DNA from: Candidatus Zixiibacteriota bacterium
Lineage (GTDB): Bacteria; Zixibacteria; MSB-5A5; GN15; PGXB01
DNA length: 5,122 nucleotides
Assembly (NCBI GenBank): GCA_026397495.1
Contig: JAPLUS010000201.1
Location: 1-5,122, forward strand
Direction: 5' to 3'
A model generated the notes under the pieces. That model was not told the origin of the DNA and made no database searches. It was given only the letters and a program-made list of their open reading frames with translations. Numbering within the stretch: the first letter of the stretch is position 1; every line of letters starts with the position of its first letter. Shown in pieces: positions 1 through 4,522 of this stretch. A program made the position numbers and the translations under genes.

Positions 1-52
1 CCAAGACAAATCCAATTCGCTCATCCATAACACTTCGCCCTCTGAATGGCAT
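1..52 (-). CDS. IS481-type transposase, N-terminal fragment (runs off left edge)
   Basis: Seventeen codons are visible, starting at an ATG whose first base is 52 and continuing past position 1. The peptide reads MPFRGRSVMDERIGFVL. From family knowledge, IS481-family DDE transposases often begin with a short basic lead followed by V-M-D-E-R-x-x-F-V, just before their helix-turn-helix, and this matches well. A strong Shine-Dalgarno AGGAGG lies at 61-66, eight bases before the ATG, so the start is well supported. The DDE catalytic domain lies outside the window, so intactness cannot be judged. No ORF caller working on a minimum length would report it. The call rests on a short motif and could be wrong if another HTH protein shares that lead. 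Confidence 0.72.
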   Translation of the reverse strand, partial: MPFRGRSVMDERIGFVL

Positions 53-110
53 GTTTCTCTCCTCCTCTCACGAGATAACATACCACAATACTGTAAACCA
101 TGTCTTGACA
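1..110 (-). mobile_element. End of an IS481-like insertion sequence (boundary approximate)
   Basis: The transposase start at 52 implies that the upstream end of the insertion sequence lies a short way to the right. IS481-family ends typically begin TGT. Read inward on the minus strand, a candidate tip TGTCAAGACATGG starts at 110. Near-copies of TTTACAG on the minus strand recur around 88-94 and 114-120, with a palindromic CTGTACAG at 135-142, so the true edge could be as far out as about 141. The other end and any target duplication are outside the window, so the boundary is an inference. Confidence 0.4.
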
Positions 111-169
111 CTATCTGTAAAGAATCTTATGATACTGTACAGCGCAGGGCTCGTGCCCTACTCATCTAG

Positions 170-202
170 AGTTTGGGGAGAGTGAGGCCGGGGCCGCCAT
201 AG
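170..202 (-). repeat. Interspersed repeat copy 1 (short form)
   Basis: On the plus strand this reads AGTTTGGGGAGAGTGAGGCC followed by GGGGCCGCCATAG. It matches the end of copy 3 (3598-3630) at AGTTTGGGGAGAGTGAGG and the end of copy 2 (2488-2521) at GGGGCCGCCATAG. Only the terminal block of about 33 bases is recognisable here. The sequence on its left (a hairpin AGGGC-TCGT-GCCCT at 146-159) does not align with the other copies. It lies between the putative IS481 end and the 3' end of the secreted-protein gene, in the same orientation as the other copies. Confidence 0.6.
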
Positions 203-230
203 TTCTTTATTGCGAGACACAGGTATATTC

Positions 231-252
231 AAAAACGTGACCATAGCAATGG
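231..252 (-). terminator. Weak candidate terminator after the secreted-protein gene
   Basis: On the minus strand, just after the TGA at 269-267, a small hairpin CCAT-TGCT-ATGG (252-241) is followed five bases later by a run of five T (235-231). The stem is only four base pairs, so termination here is a guess based on position and the T run. Confidence 0.28.
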
Positions 253-266
253 ACATTCTTTTATAC

Positions 267-1136
267 TCATTTATTGTTTGGAGTTATTGTTGCCACAGGC
301 GTGTTTTTCACCGAGTCCCACGACAGATAAAAGATGTATTTTGGCGTCAAGACATATTGTTGAGGTGCCCGGTCTCGCTGTATAAGAAACTGAGCAATAT
401 CCACTTCGTTCATTATGTTATTCTTGCTCGAAGTTCTGTACAGGGGAGCCGGTTTTAACAGTGGCTCAAGAATCAGAGGAGAGCTGTGGAGTCGCCTATC
501 CTTAATAATCTTAAGGTTATTATCCATGTACTTGCACAGGTAACCGCCGCAAAAAACGATCTGCTTATCGGTAGAACCGGGGAAGATATAAACACTAATG
601 GTATCTGCGTCAAATAGGACATATGAATTCATCGGTACGCCGTCGGCCTTGAAGTCTTTTTTGTGCTTGGATTTCATTGCCTCAAGCGCCTTGAACCCGC
701 GGAAGACCGTGGAAGTTGAGGAATAGTATTTGGTCGAAAACAATGGATGCTGGGGCGTTCTATCTGCAAAAGGAACTTGCACCGGAGAGACGAGACACGT
801 ATCATTCAGTCTTCCGAAAATGACTTCACTTCTGGTGGAATCCCCCACCACAATCCATCCGCTTACGAGCTTGATGTCAAAGCTATCCTGGTACTTCAAA
901 ACCGTATCGGTGGCGATCCAGGAATATAAATCGTAATCTGCAAGCCTATACGCCAACTGCCAATTATGCGCGAGTTCCAACTGCTCCTTGCGTGAGAGTT
1001 CAGTATCCTTCGGCTTGGCTTCCCCAGCGACGTCAAAGATGAAAGGGGTTGGGGCCAGAAGAGTTATCCCAAATACCAAAATATAACGGAATAAATTGGT
1101 CTTTTTCAATCGTATTCTTTCTGTAATTTTAACCAA
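267..1136 (-). CDS. Secreted or membrane-anchored protein of unknown function
   Basis: I do not recognise the family. From the start chosen here the product has 289 residues. It has a basic N-terminus (about 1-15), a hydrophobic segment at about 16-34 (YILVFGITLLAPTPFIF) and then a polar chain, which looks like a signal peptide or anchor and implies an extracytoplasmic location. The C-terminal half has a distinctive stretch at about 181-222: VYIFPG, then QIVFCGGYLCKY, then KDRRLHSS. Its two cysteines, five residues apart, could pair outside the cytoplasm. The start is uncertain. The frame opens with TTG at 1193 and has an ATG at 1172, but neither has a fitting Shine-Dalgarno. TTG at 1136 has AAGG eight bases upstream and gives a plausible signal peptide, and TTG at 1109 gives an even more compact one beginning MKKTNLF. 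No operon partner is evident. The reading frame is long and intact, so a gene is very likely. Confidence 0.75.
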   Translation of the reverse strand: MVKITERIRLKKTNLFRYILVFGITLLAPTPFIFDVAGEAKPKDTELSRKEQLELAHNWQLAYRLADYDLYSWIATDTVLKYQDSFDIKLVSGWIVVGDSTRSEVIFGRLNDTCLVSPVQVPFADRTPQHPLFSTKYYSSTSTVFRGFKALEAMKSKHKKDFKADGVPMNSYVLFDADTISVYIFPGSTDKQIVFCGGYLCKYMDNNLKIIKDRRLHSSPLILEPLLKPAPLYRTSSKNNIMNEVDIAQFLIQRDRAPQQYVLTPKYIFYLSWDSVKNTPVATITPNNK

Positions 1137-1200
1137 TCCAAATACCTTCGCTGTCAAACGATAGCAGTTCATAGGAAAAATGGCAAGCAACAATTATCAT
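1129..1200 (-). CDS. Possible 23-residue leader ORF ahead of the secreted-protein gene
   Basis: An ATG at 1200 is preceded, with a nine-base gap, by AAGGGGG (1210-1216 on the minus strand), the best ribosome binding site in this spacer. It opens a 23-codon frame (MIIVACHFSYELLSFDSEGI and three more) that stops with TAA at 1131-1129. That frame is +1 relative to the main gene and overlaps its upstream part. It could be a leader peptide whose translation feeds ribosomes to the TTG at 1136 or 1109. It could also be the true start of the gene, separated by a single-base frameshift or sequencing error, or it could be chance. Nothing in the peptide itself is diagnostic. Confidence 0.25.
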   Translation of the reverse strand: MIIVACHFSYELLSFDSEGIWIG

Positions 1201-1225
1201 TTACGTCTGCCCCCTTAAGCCAGGT

Positions 1226-1242
1226 TGCCGCTCAGCACGGCA
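1226..1242. other. Small inverted repeat in the 5' leader of the secreted-protein gene
   Basis: TGCCG and CGGCA flank a seven-base loop, forming a perfect five-pair stem. It lies 10 bases upstream of the AAGGGGG ribosome binding site of the possible leader ORF on the minus strand. Its role is unknown and it may be chance. Confidence 0.25.
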
Positions 1243-1277
1243 GTTCGATATGTATCCCCTATCCCCCGCCATAGATT

Positions 1278-1310
1278 GAAAAACCCCGGTGAAAACCGGC
1301 GTTTCTTTAT
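1278..1310. terminator. Intrinsic terminator after the methyltransferase gene, possibly bidirectional
   Basis: AAACCCCGGT (1281-1290), loop GAAA, and ACCGGCGTTT (1295-1304) form a ten-pair stem with one mismatch. On the minus strand the stem runs into TTTTTC (1283-1278), the layout of a Rho-independent terminator. It sits about 50 bases beyond the methyltransferase stop, so it should end that transcript and isolate it from the secreted-protein gene further on. On the plus strand the stem is followed by TTTCTTT, so it could also stop antisense transcription. Confidence 0.75.
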
Positions 1311-1356
1311 GCCTGCGAATCGAAGGGGGTATTTGTAAATAGTGAGCCTCCTGTTA

Positions 1357-2160
1357 TTAAACCTCTTTGTACTTCTCCGCAATAAAAATCATTTCGGGTG
1401 AGTCATGCACCAACGGTGACTCATCGAAATTACCATAGAGCTCAATAACCCGAAAACCGCATCGCTCCAATAAGTGCTCCATCTCGTATCTAAAGAAGTA
1501 CCGCATCGGAAAGGCGTGAACAATTCGCTTGGCCTTGCCATCCGGGTTGGTCAGATAGTAGATCATTTCGACATCGTTGTACTGCTCGGTTGGATGGAAG
1601 CCGGCAACACGGTGAGTTCGCCTTATGCGTCGACCATCAGGTAGCTCATATTCTTCAAAATCCTCTACTTCGTCGGAAAGGCGAGGATCATTAATTATTC
1701 TGAAGTCTACATAGAATACGTCGAAAATCAACTTAGCCTTCATAACCAGATGTCGGTTAATACTACTCAGACAACCCAATTGGTGGGCAATCCCGATCAG
1801 GTGCTGAAAGGCGTGAAATGGTATGATTGCCAATTTAAATGTATTATCGAGTTTGAAGTTGGTCATATCGCCCTGAACCAGCTGGACATGATCGGTACTG
1901 CTGTTGGCAATGGATTTCAGTTTCTGCCTGCATTTCGATAACATATATTCCGATAAATCCAATCCGGTAATCTGACAACCTTGTTCCGCAATAGGCAGCA
2001 GAATCCGTCCAGTCCCGCAACCCAAGTCCAGGATTCTTCCAGCCGAGGCAGCAGCAGATCGAAGATAGAAGTCTGTATCAGGGCGGTGTATATAGGCCGG
2101 AAACAAATCATACAATTCCGCCGTGACAGGATTATCAGTATAACTTGCACGCAAATCCAT
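1357..2160 (-). CDS. SAM-dependent class I methyltransferase (substrate unknown)
   Basis: The 267-residue protein has the Rossmann-like core of class I methyltransferases. Motif I is ILDLGCGTG at residues 43-51 (SAM binding loop). The acidic residue after strand 2 is D68 in GLDLS, motif III is QGDMTNF at 96-102 (D98), and the motif IV region is IIPFHAFQHL at 112-121. The C-terminal part, with RYFFRYEMEHLLERCGF at 220-236 followed by LYGNFD, is typical of the small-molecule Methyltransf_25/11 group, where a variable insert between strands 4 and 6 selects the substrate. Neither substrate nor product can be named. The start is the ATG at 2160 rather than an in-frame upstream one at 2187, because GGAGGA at 2174-2169 sits eight bases before it. 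It appears monocistronic: spacer upstream, terminator downstream. It is cytoplasmic, with no signal or membrane segment. Confidence 0.9.
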   Translation of the reverse strand: MDLRASYTDNPVTAELYDLFPAYIHRPDTDFYLRSAAASAGRILDLGCGTGRILLPIAEQGCQITGLDLSEYMLSKCRQKLKSIANSSTDHVQLVQGDMTNFKLDNTFKLAIIPFHAFQHLIGIAHQLGCLSSINRHLVMKAKLIFDVFYVDFRIINDPRLSDEVEDFEEYELPDGRRIRRTHRVAGFHPTEQYNDVEMIYYLTNPDGKAKRIVHAFPMRYFFRYEMEHLLERCGFRVIELYGNFDESPLVHDSPEMIFIAEKYKEV

Positions 2161-2168
2161 AGCTATTT

Positions 2169-2174
2169 TCCTCC
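2169..2174 (-). promoter_or_regulatory. Shine-Dalgarno of the methyltransferase gene
   Basis: GGAGGA on the minus strand, eight bases before the ATG at 2160. It fixes that ATG as the start and excludes the in-frame ATG at 2187, from which translation would read through this site. Confidence 0.85.
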
Positions 2175-2290
2175 AAAAAATCAGCATAAAAGATCGCTAA
2201 AACGCCTTCATAATGCAAGTAATTAAGTTCCGGTCAGTTCATAGGCGAATTAATACCCGTAGTTTACCGGTTGAGGACCTTAACTCGAAG

Positions 2291-2349
2291 GACAAGGGCA
2301 GTAGTTCGACCCTGCCCGCGCCGATGGCGGAACGCCTCCTGCCCTTATC
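2291..2349. repeat. Nested inverted repeat with two competing inner hairpins
   Basis: GACAAGGGCAG (2291-2301) and CTGCCCTTATC (2339-2349) are complementary at ten of eleven positions. Between them lies CGCC-GAT-GGCG-GAA-CGCC (2319-2336), in which the central GGCG can pair with either neighbour, giving two mutually exclusive four-pair hairpins. This could be a structured RNA element, for instance in the leader of the methyltransferase transcript, or a decayed mobile-element end. No T run follows on either side, so it is not a standard terminator. Confidence 0.4.
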
Positions 2350-2415
2350 AACTTCAATCTGTACCGAAAGATGTCTCTCAAACCCGACAACGATTCCCCG
2401 GGGGACTTCGACTAC

Positions 2416-2522
2416 TTGATTGCTTTCCAACGATTTCCGTTGATCATAATAATAGCACATGCTTACCTGAAATTGGAATTCCACATAAGTTCGTGGGGGA
2501 GTGATGTCGGGGCCGCCATAGA
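2416..2522 (-). repeat. Interspersed repeat copy 2 (long form)
   Basis: This aligns along its length with copy 3 (3527-3630). Landmarks on the plus strand, in order, are TTGAT, a hairpin around TTCC, then TCAT, GAAAT, GGAA, CACA, AAGTT, GGGGAG and GTGA. It ends in GGGGCCGCCATAG, shared exactly with copy 1. Similarity to copy 3 is roughly 60 percent by eye, with small gaps. The hairpin is CAACG-ATTTC-CGTTG (2428-2442). Read on the minus strand from the ATG at 2447, it encodes MINGNRWKAIK and then TAG, the counterpart of the short ORF in copy 3. Confidence 0.6.
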
Positions 2523-2646
2523 AAATCTTTTTTATCCACTTTTATTCCCCTGCGGGTTAATTTCAAACACGCAACCTTTCTCTTGAAATACCCATAAGTC
2601 ATACTGAATGAGACTTGACTCATCTAGTGGTTATTCTCTAACAATT

Positions 2647-2652
2647 GGAGGG
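2647..2652 (+). promoter_or_regulatory. Shine-Dalgarno of the small hydrophobic protein gene
   Basis: GGAGGG lies six bases before the ATG at 2659. It selects this ATG over an in-frame ATG at 2608, which would place 17 polar residues before the lysine-rich start and has no comparable site. Confidence 0.8.
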
Positions 2653-2658
2653 TTTGAT

Positions 2659-2820
2659 ATGCAGAAGAAAAGGAACCTTGGCTACCTTGGATTTTTGGGG
2701 CTCTTGGGATTTTTGGGGCTGCTCGGTTCGTTAACCGGAAACGAAGCCTTTTACGCTCTATATGGACTATTCGGCCTGTATGGTTTCTTCGGATTCTTCG
2801 GGATTTCGAATAACAGGTGA
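2659..2820 (+). CDS. Small hydrophobic protein with glycine at every third residue
   Basis: The 53-residue protein starts with MQKKRN, a basic inside-facing lead, then has two hydrophobic blocks. In the first, glycine occupies residues 8, 11, 14, 17, 20 and 23, with Leu, Phe or Tyr between. In the second, glycine occupies 36, 39, 42, 45 and 48, with mostly aromatic residues between. A polar turn with TGNE (26-29) separates them, so a two-span membrane hairpin is likely. The DNA carries an 18-base tandem unit (2689-2706 and 2707-2724, 16 of 18 identical), so the gene may have grown by repeat expansion. From memory, proteins annotated DUF3796 and related short bacterial peptides begin with a similar L-G-x-L-G-x-L-G lead, but their function is unknown. 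It is the only confident plus-strand gene here and is convergent with the membrane protein at 2892. A bacteriocin, holin or toxin role is possible but unsupported. Confidence 0.8.
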   Translation: MQKKRNLGYLGFLGLLGFLGLLGSLTGNEAFYALYGLFGLYGFFGFFGISNNR

Positions 2821-2842
2821 AACCAAGGCGACAAAAACTCTA

Positions 2843-2856
2843 TGTCGAATTCGACA
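2843..2856. other. 14-base perfect palindrome between convergent genes
   Basis: TGTCGAATTCGACA is perfectly self-complementary and lies 22 bases after the stop of the hydrophobic protein gene and 35 bases before the stop of the converging membrane protein gene. It can fold as TGTCG-AATT-CGACA. There is no T run, so it would be a weak terminator at best. A dimeric regulator site or chance are alternatives. Confidence 0.35.
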
Positions 2857-2891
2857 CTGCAATTATATGCACTTGATTATTTTCCATCGGC

Positions 2892-3401
2892 TTACGCGGA
2901 TGTAGTCGTTCGACACGCCCCGTTCTCTACTTGCTCGGCAGCGACACTCAGTTGATCCAAGTAGGCGATTAGGTCCTGCTTGTTGATTGGGCTGAGGAGA
3001 CTGGCCCGGTTGCGGCGCATACTTCTCACGGGAGCGGTTGAGACAGGCTCTTCGCAGTATATCTTGTTCCCCACTATATAAGTCCCATTGATCGGGCCGT
3101 CCTTTGCCAGGGAAAGGAATGACGATTTATGGAGACCGCCGCTCGGTTCAATACTGAACTTCGCGTCCCCATAGCGGCTCCCCAAAGGATTGCAGTAGCA
3201 GGTCACCTTGCGCCCCTTGTACAAGCCTTCGACGACAAAGCACACCGGCAGGTTGAGCACAGGGTAGTTGATCTCTCCGTGGAGCAGGCCAGCAATAAGC
3301 TGCAGATTACTACTTAAAATCCTCCACAGTCGACGCAGAAAGAAATACGCGCCAACCGTCAGGACTGCGATAACTATTAGGTTTCGAGTATCGGGAAGCA
3401 T
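2892..3401 (-). CDS. Single-span membrane protein of unknown function
   Basis: The 169-residue product starts MLPDTRN and has one hydrophobic segment at about residues 8-22 (LIVIAVLTVGAYFFL), followed by RRLWR. By the positive-inside rule this suggests a short outside N-terminus and a cytoplasmic body. The body includes PVCFVVEGLYKGRKVTCYC at about 52-70, resembling the strand-rich Y-K-G-R-x-V pattern of unnamed membrane-tethered beta domains. The C-terminus (QDLIAYLDQLSVAAEQVE, 142-159) is probably an amphipathic helix. I do not recognise a named family. The start is the ATG at 3401, because GGAGGT at 3414-3409 lies seven bases upstream; an in-frame TTG at 3416 overlaps that site and is unlikely. 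Repeat copy 3 lies directly upstream, so the promoter may be within or next to it. Confidence 0.8.
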   Translation of the reverse strand: MLPDTRNLIVIAVLTVGAYFFLRRLWRILSSNLQLIAGLLHGEINYPVLNLPVCFVVEGLYKGRKVTCYCNPLGSRYGDAKFSIEPSGGLHKSSFLSLAKDGPINGTYIVGNKIYCEEPVSTAPVRSMRRNRASLLSPINKQDLIAYLDQLSVAAEQVENGACRTTTSA

Positions 3402-3408
3402 AATTGTG

Positions 3409-3414
3409 ACCTCC
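3409..3414 (-). promoter_or_regulatory. Shine-Dalgarno of the membrane protein gene
   Basis: GGAGGT on the minus strand, seven bases before the ATG at 3401. It decides the start in favour of this ATG over the overlapping TTG at 3416. Confidence 0.85.
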
Positions 3415-3480
3415 AAACTTGCGGGATCAAATCAAGAACAGATGCCGCTACCTATGATATCGGATACAAGCGGAATACCC

Positions 3481-3558
3481 TTAACGGCTGTGAGGAAACG
3501 TTTGGGCTCGGGCGGTCTTGTCGTATTTGATCGTTTCCCATCGGCTTCCGCCGTTCAT
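3481..3558 (-). CDS. 25-residue ORF inside repeat copy 3 (coding status doubtful)
   Basis: ATG at 3558 to TAA at 3483-3481 encodes a 25-residue peptide beginning MNGGSRWETIKYDKTARAQT and ending FPHSR. Copy 2 encodes MINGNRWKAIK in the matching place and frame, conserving N-G, R-W and I-K before a stop. There is no Shine-Dalgarno before the ATG. It may be a relic of a coding element, a real micropeptide, or a by-product of conserved noncoding DNA. I list it because of the match between copies, not because expression is shown. Confidence 0.25.
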   Translation of the reverse strand: MNGGSRWETIKYDKTARAQTFPHSR

Positions 3559-3630
3559 GGCTTAGTGTGGTCGAATCGGGAAATGGAAGCTCACAAAAGT
3601 TTGGGGAGAGTGAGGGTGGGGCGGCTTTAA
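3527..3630 (-). repeat. Interspersed repeat copy 3 (long form)
   Basis: This is the fullest copy. On the plus strand it runs from TTGATCGTTTCCCATCGG to AGTTTGGGGAGAGTGAGG and then GTGGGGCGGCTTTAA. It aligns with copy 2 (2416-2522), and its last block aligns with copy 1 (170-202). It contains a hairpin CGGC-TTCC-GCCG at 3542-3553, which reads CGGC-GGAA-GCCG (a GNRA-type loop) on the minus strand. Copy 2 has a stem around the same TTCC with different paired bases. Similarity may continue leftward to about 3500, but I could not align that part firmly. Confidence 0.6.
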
Positions 3631-3682
3631 TCAATTTCGAAACTCAGGCTGAAAGCTATAGATATTGACAAGTTAACCCCAA

Positions 3683-3702
3683 ATGGTGGGCCGCCCGACC
3701 AT
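3683..3702 (-). terminator. Weak stem-loop downstream of the ThiF-like gene
   Basis: On the minus strand ATGGT-c-GGG, loop CGG, then CCC-ACCAT can form eight pairs with one bulged C. It lies about 60 bases beyond the gene's stop and is followed by TTGGGGTT rather than a proper T run. It is the best terminator candidate for the AOR operon, but a poor one. Confidence 0.25.
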
Positions 3703-3760
3703 GGAGCCGTATCTGCCAAGATGCCGGATTGGATCCGAAGGGTCGAACAGATTTAGGACA

Positions 3761-4510
3761 TCAGCGTCGGGGCCCCGACGGTATGGTCTTCCCGCACACC
3801 CCACACCCCGGCCTTCTCTCAAACGTCACCGTCTCAAACGCCATTGTATCAGCATGGAAAATTAGGAGAGCATTCGAAATGGGGTTTTCACCGGTCATCA
3901 AGTACCGCAGCGCCAGCGTCGCCTGAAGAGATCCGATCACACCCGGCAATGCACCGAACACCGGTGTCGGCTTAGGGTCTTGCAACTCTTCGGGCATGAG
4001 ACACGCCAGACAAGCGGTTTTCGGTGGATTAAAAAAGCTCAACTGCCCCTGCCATTCATTTATTGCCCCATAGATAAAGGGGATATTAAGATCGAACGAT
4101 ACATTATTCAATTTCAAACGGTCGGAGTGATTATCCAGGCCATCGATTATCAGATCGCATCCCGAGGTCAATTCGATTGCGTTAGTTTCGGTTAGTTTAT
4201 CCGATATTACCTCAATTTTTATTTCGGGATTCTGCGCCGAGAGCCTCTTGGCCGCCAGGGCCGCCTTGGGCCGGCCGATATCCTCGGCGGCAAACAGAAT
4301 CTGGCGATTCAGGTTGGATAGCTCAACCCGGTCGCTATCGCATAGACGCAGATTTCCTACCCCGACGGCGGCCAGATATGCCGCACTAATCCCACCCAAT
4401 CCTCCAACTCCAACGACCAGAACCCGGGCGCCTTTGAGTCTCTCCTTATCCCAACTGTCAACCAGGAGTTGACGTTGGTACCTCTCAATTTCAGATTTCG
4501 ATAAGGGCAT
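3761..4510 (-). CDS. ThiF/MoeB/HesA family E1-like adenylyltransferase
   Basis: The 249-residue protein should use ATP to adenylate the C-terminal Gly-Gly of a ThiS/MoaD-like partner. It shows the family lead RYQRQ (10-14), the nucleotide loop GVGGLG (34-39), D58-S-D60, SNLNRQ (65-70), the G-R-P-K lysine K82 and the metal-binding D126 in DGLDN. Two zinc-ligand pairs are present, C167/C170 and C236/C239. Length matches MoeB and ThiF. Aligning GVIGSLQA (190-197) with MoeB places P179 where the reactive cysteine of the crossover loop would be, so a thioester is unlikely; adenylation alone is what MoeB is thought to need. It starts 12 bases after the Gly-Gly protein gene ends, strongly implying co-translation and partnership. 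The ATG at 4510 has only a weak ribosome site. The stop overlaps a 16-base palindrome (3765-3780). Exact pathway (tungstopterin or molybdopterin versus another sulfur carrier) is inferred from the AOR context. Confidence 0.92.
   Translation of the reverse strand: MPLSKSEIERYQRQLLVDSWDKERLKGARVLVVGVGGLGGISAAYLAAVGVGNLRLCDSDRVELSNLNRQILFAAEDIGRPKAALAAKRLSAQNPEIKIEVISDKLTETNAIELTSGCDLIIDGLDNHSDRLKLNNVSFDLNIPFIYGAINEWQGQLSFFNPPKTACLACLMPEELQDPKPTPVFGALPGVIGSLQATLALRYLMTGENPISNALLIFHADTMAFETVTFERRPGCGVCGKTIPSGPRR
3765..3780. other. 16-base perfect palindrome at the 3' end of the ThiF-like gene
   Basis: CGTCGGGGCCCCGACG is perfectly self-complementary and covers the last codons (S-G-P-R-R) before the stop. 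It could fold into a GC-rich hairpin at the transcript end, but there is no T run. Its GTCGGGGCC also occurs in repeat copy 2 (2506-2514), which may be coincidence. Confidence 0.35.
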
Positions 4511-4522
4511 GGGATGACATTC

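Larger units (their letters stand above)
2161..2658. other. Gene-poor spacer between divergent genes
   Basis: About 500 bases separate the methyltransferase (leftward) from the small hydrophobic protein (rightward), so promoters for both should lie here; I could not identify a convincing -35/-10 pair for either. The spacer holds the nested inverted repeat at 2291-2349 and repeat copy 2 at 2416-2522. Several short overlapping frames exist, but none has a ribosome binding site or recognisable motif. Confidence 0.6.
3402..3760. other. Gene-poor spacer between the ThiF-like gene and the membrane protein
   Basis: This stretch contains the Shine-Dalgarno at 3409-3414, repeat copy 3 at 3527-3630 with its short ORF, and a weak stem at 3683-3702. 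I found no recognisable longer gene. A plus-strand frame crosses 3268-3630, but half of it is antisense to the membrane protein and it has no ribosome binding site. Confidence 0.6.

Noticed and set aside
210..458. Plus-strand 82-codon frame at the left
   Set aside because: Mostly antisense to the secreted-protein gene, with no supporting start signal.
2239..2484. Minus-strand 81-codon frame in the spacer
   Set aside because: It starts with GTG with no ribosome binding site, crosses repeat copy 2 and the nested inverted repeat, and shows no recognisable motif.
2615..2642. TTGACT with TCTAAC at 16-base spacing as a promoter for the hydrophobic protein
   Set aside because: Transcription would begin inside the Shine-Dalgarno, leaving no leader for ribosome binding.
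2689..2724. 18-base tandem units as a CRISPR or satellite array
   Set aside because: Only two units are clear, with no spacers, and they encode the glycine-periodic protein in frame.
3268..3630. Plus-strand 120-codon frame
   Set aside because: The first 130 bases or so are antisense to the membrane protein gene and the rest runs through repeat copy 3; no ribosome site or family signature.
3452..3634. Minus-strand 60-codon frame through repeat copy 3
   Set aside because: No ribosome site, and a stop interrupts the matching frame in copies 1 and 2; it is probably a by-product of the repeat.
3665..3693. Plus-strand TTGACA as a -35 box
   Set aside because: No -10-like sequence at suitable spacing and no gene follows on that strand.
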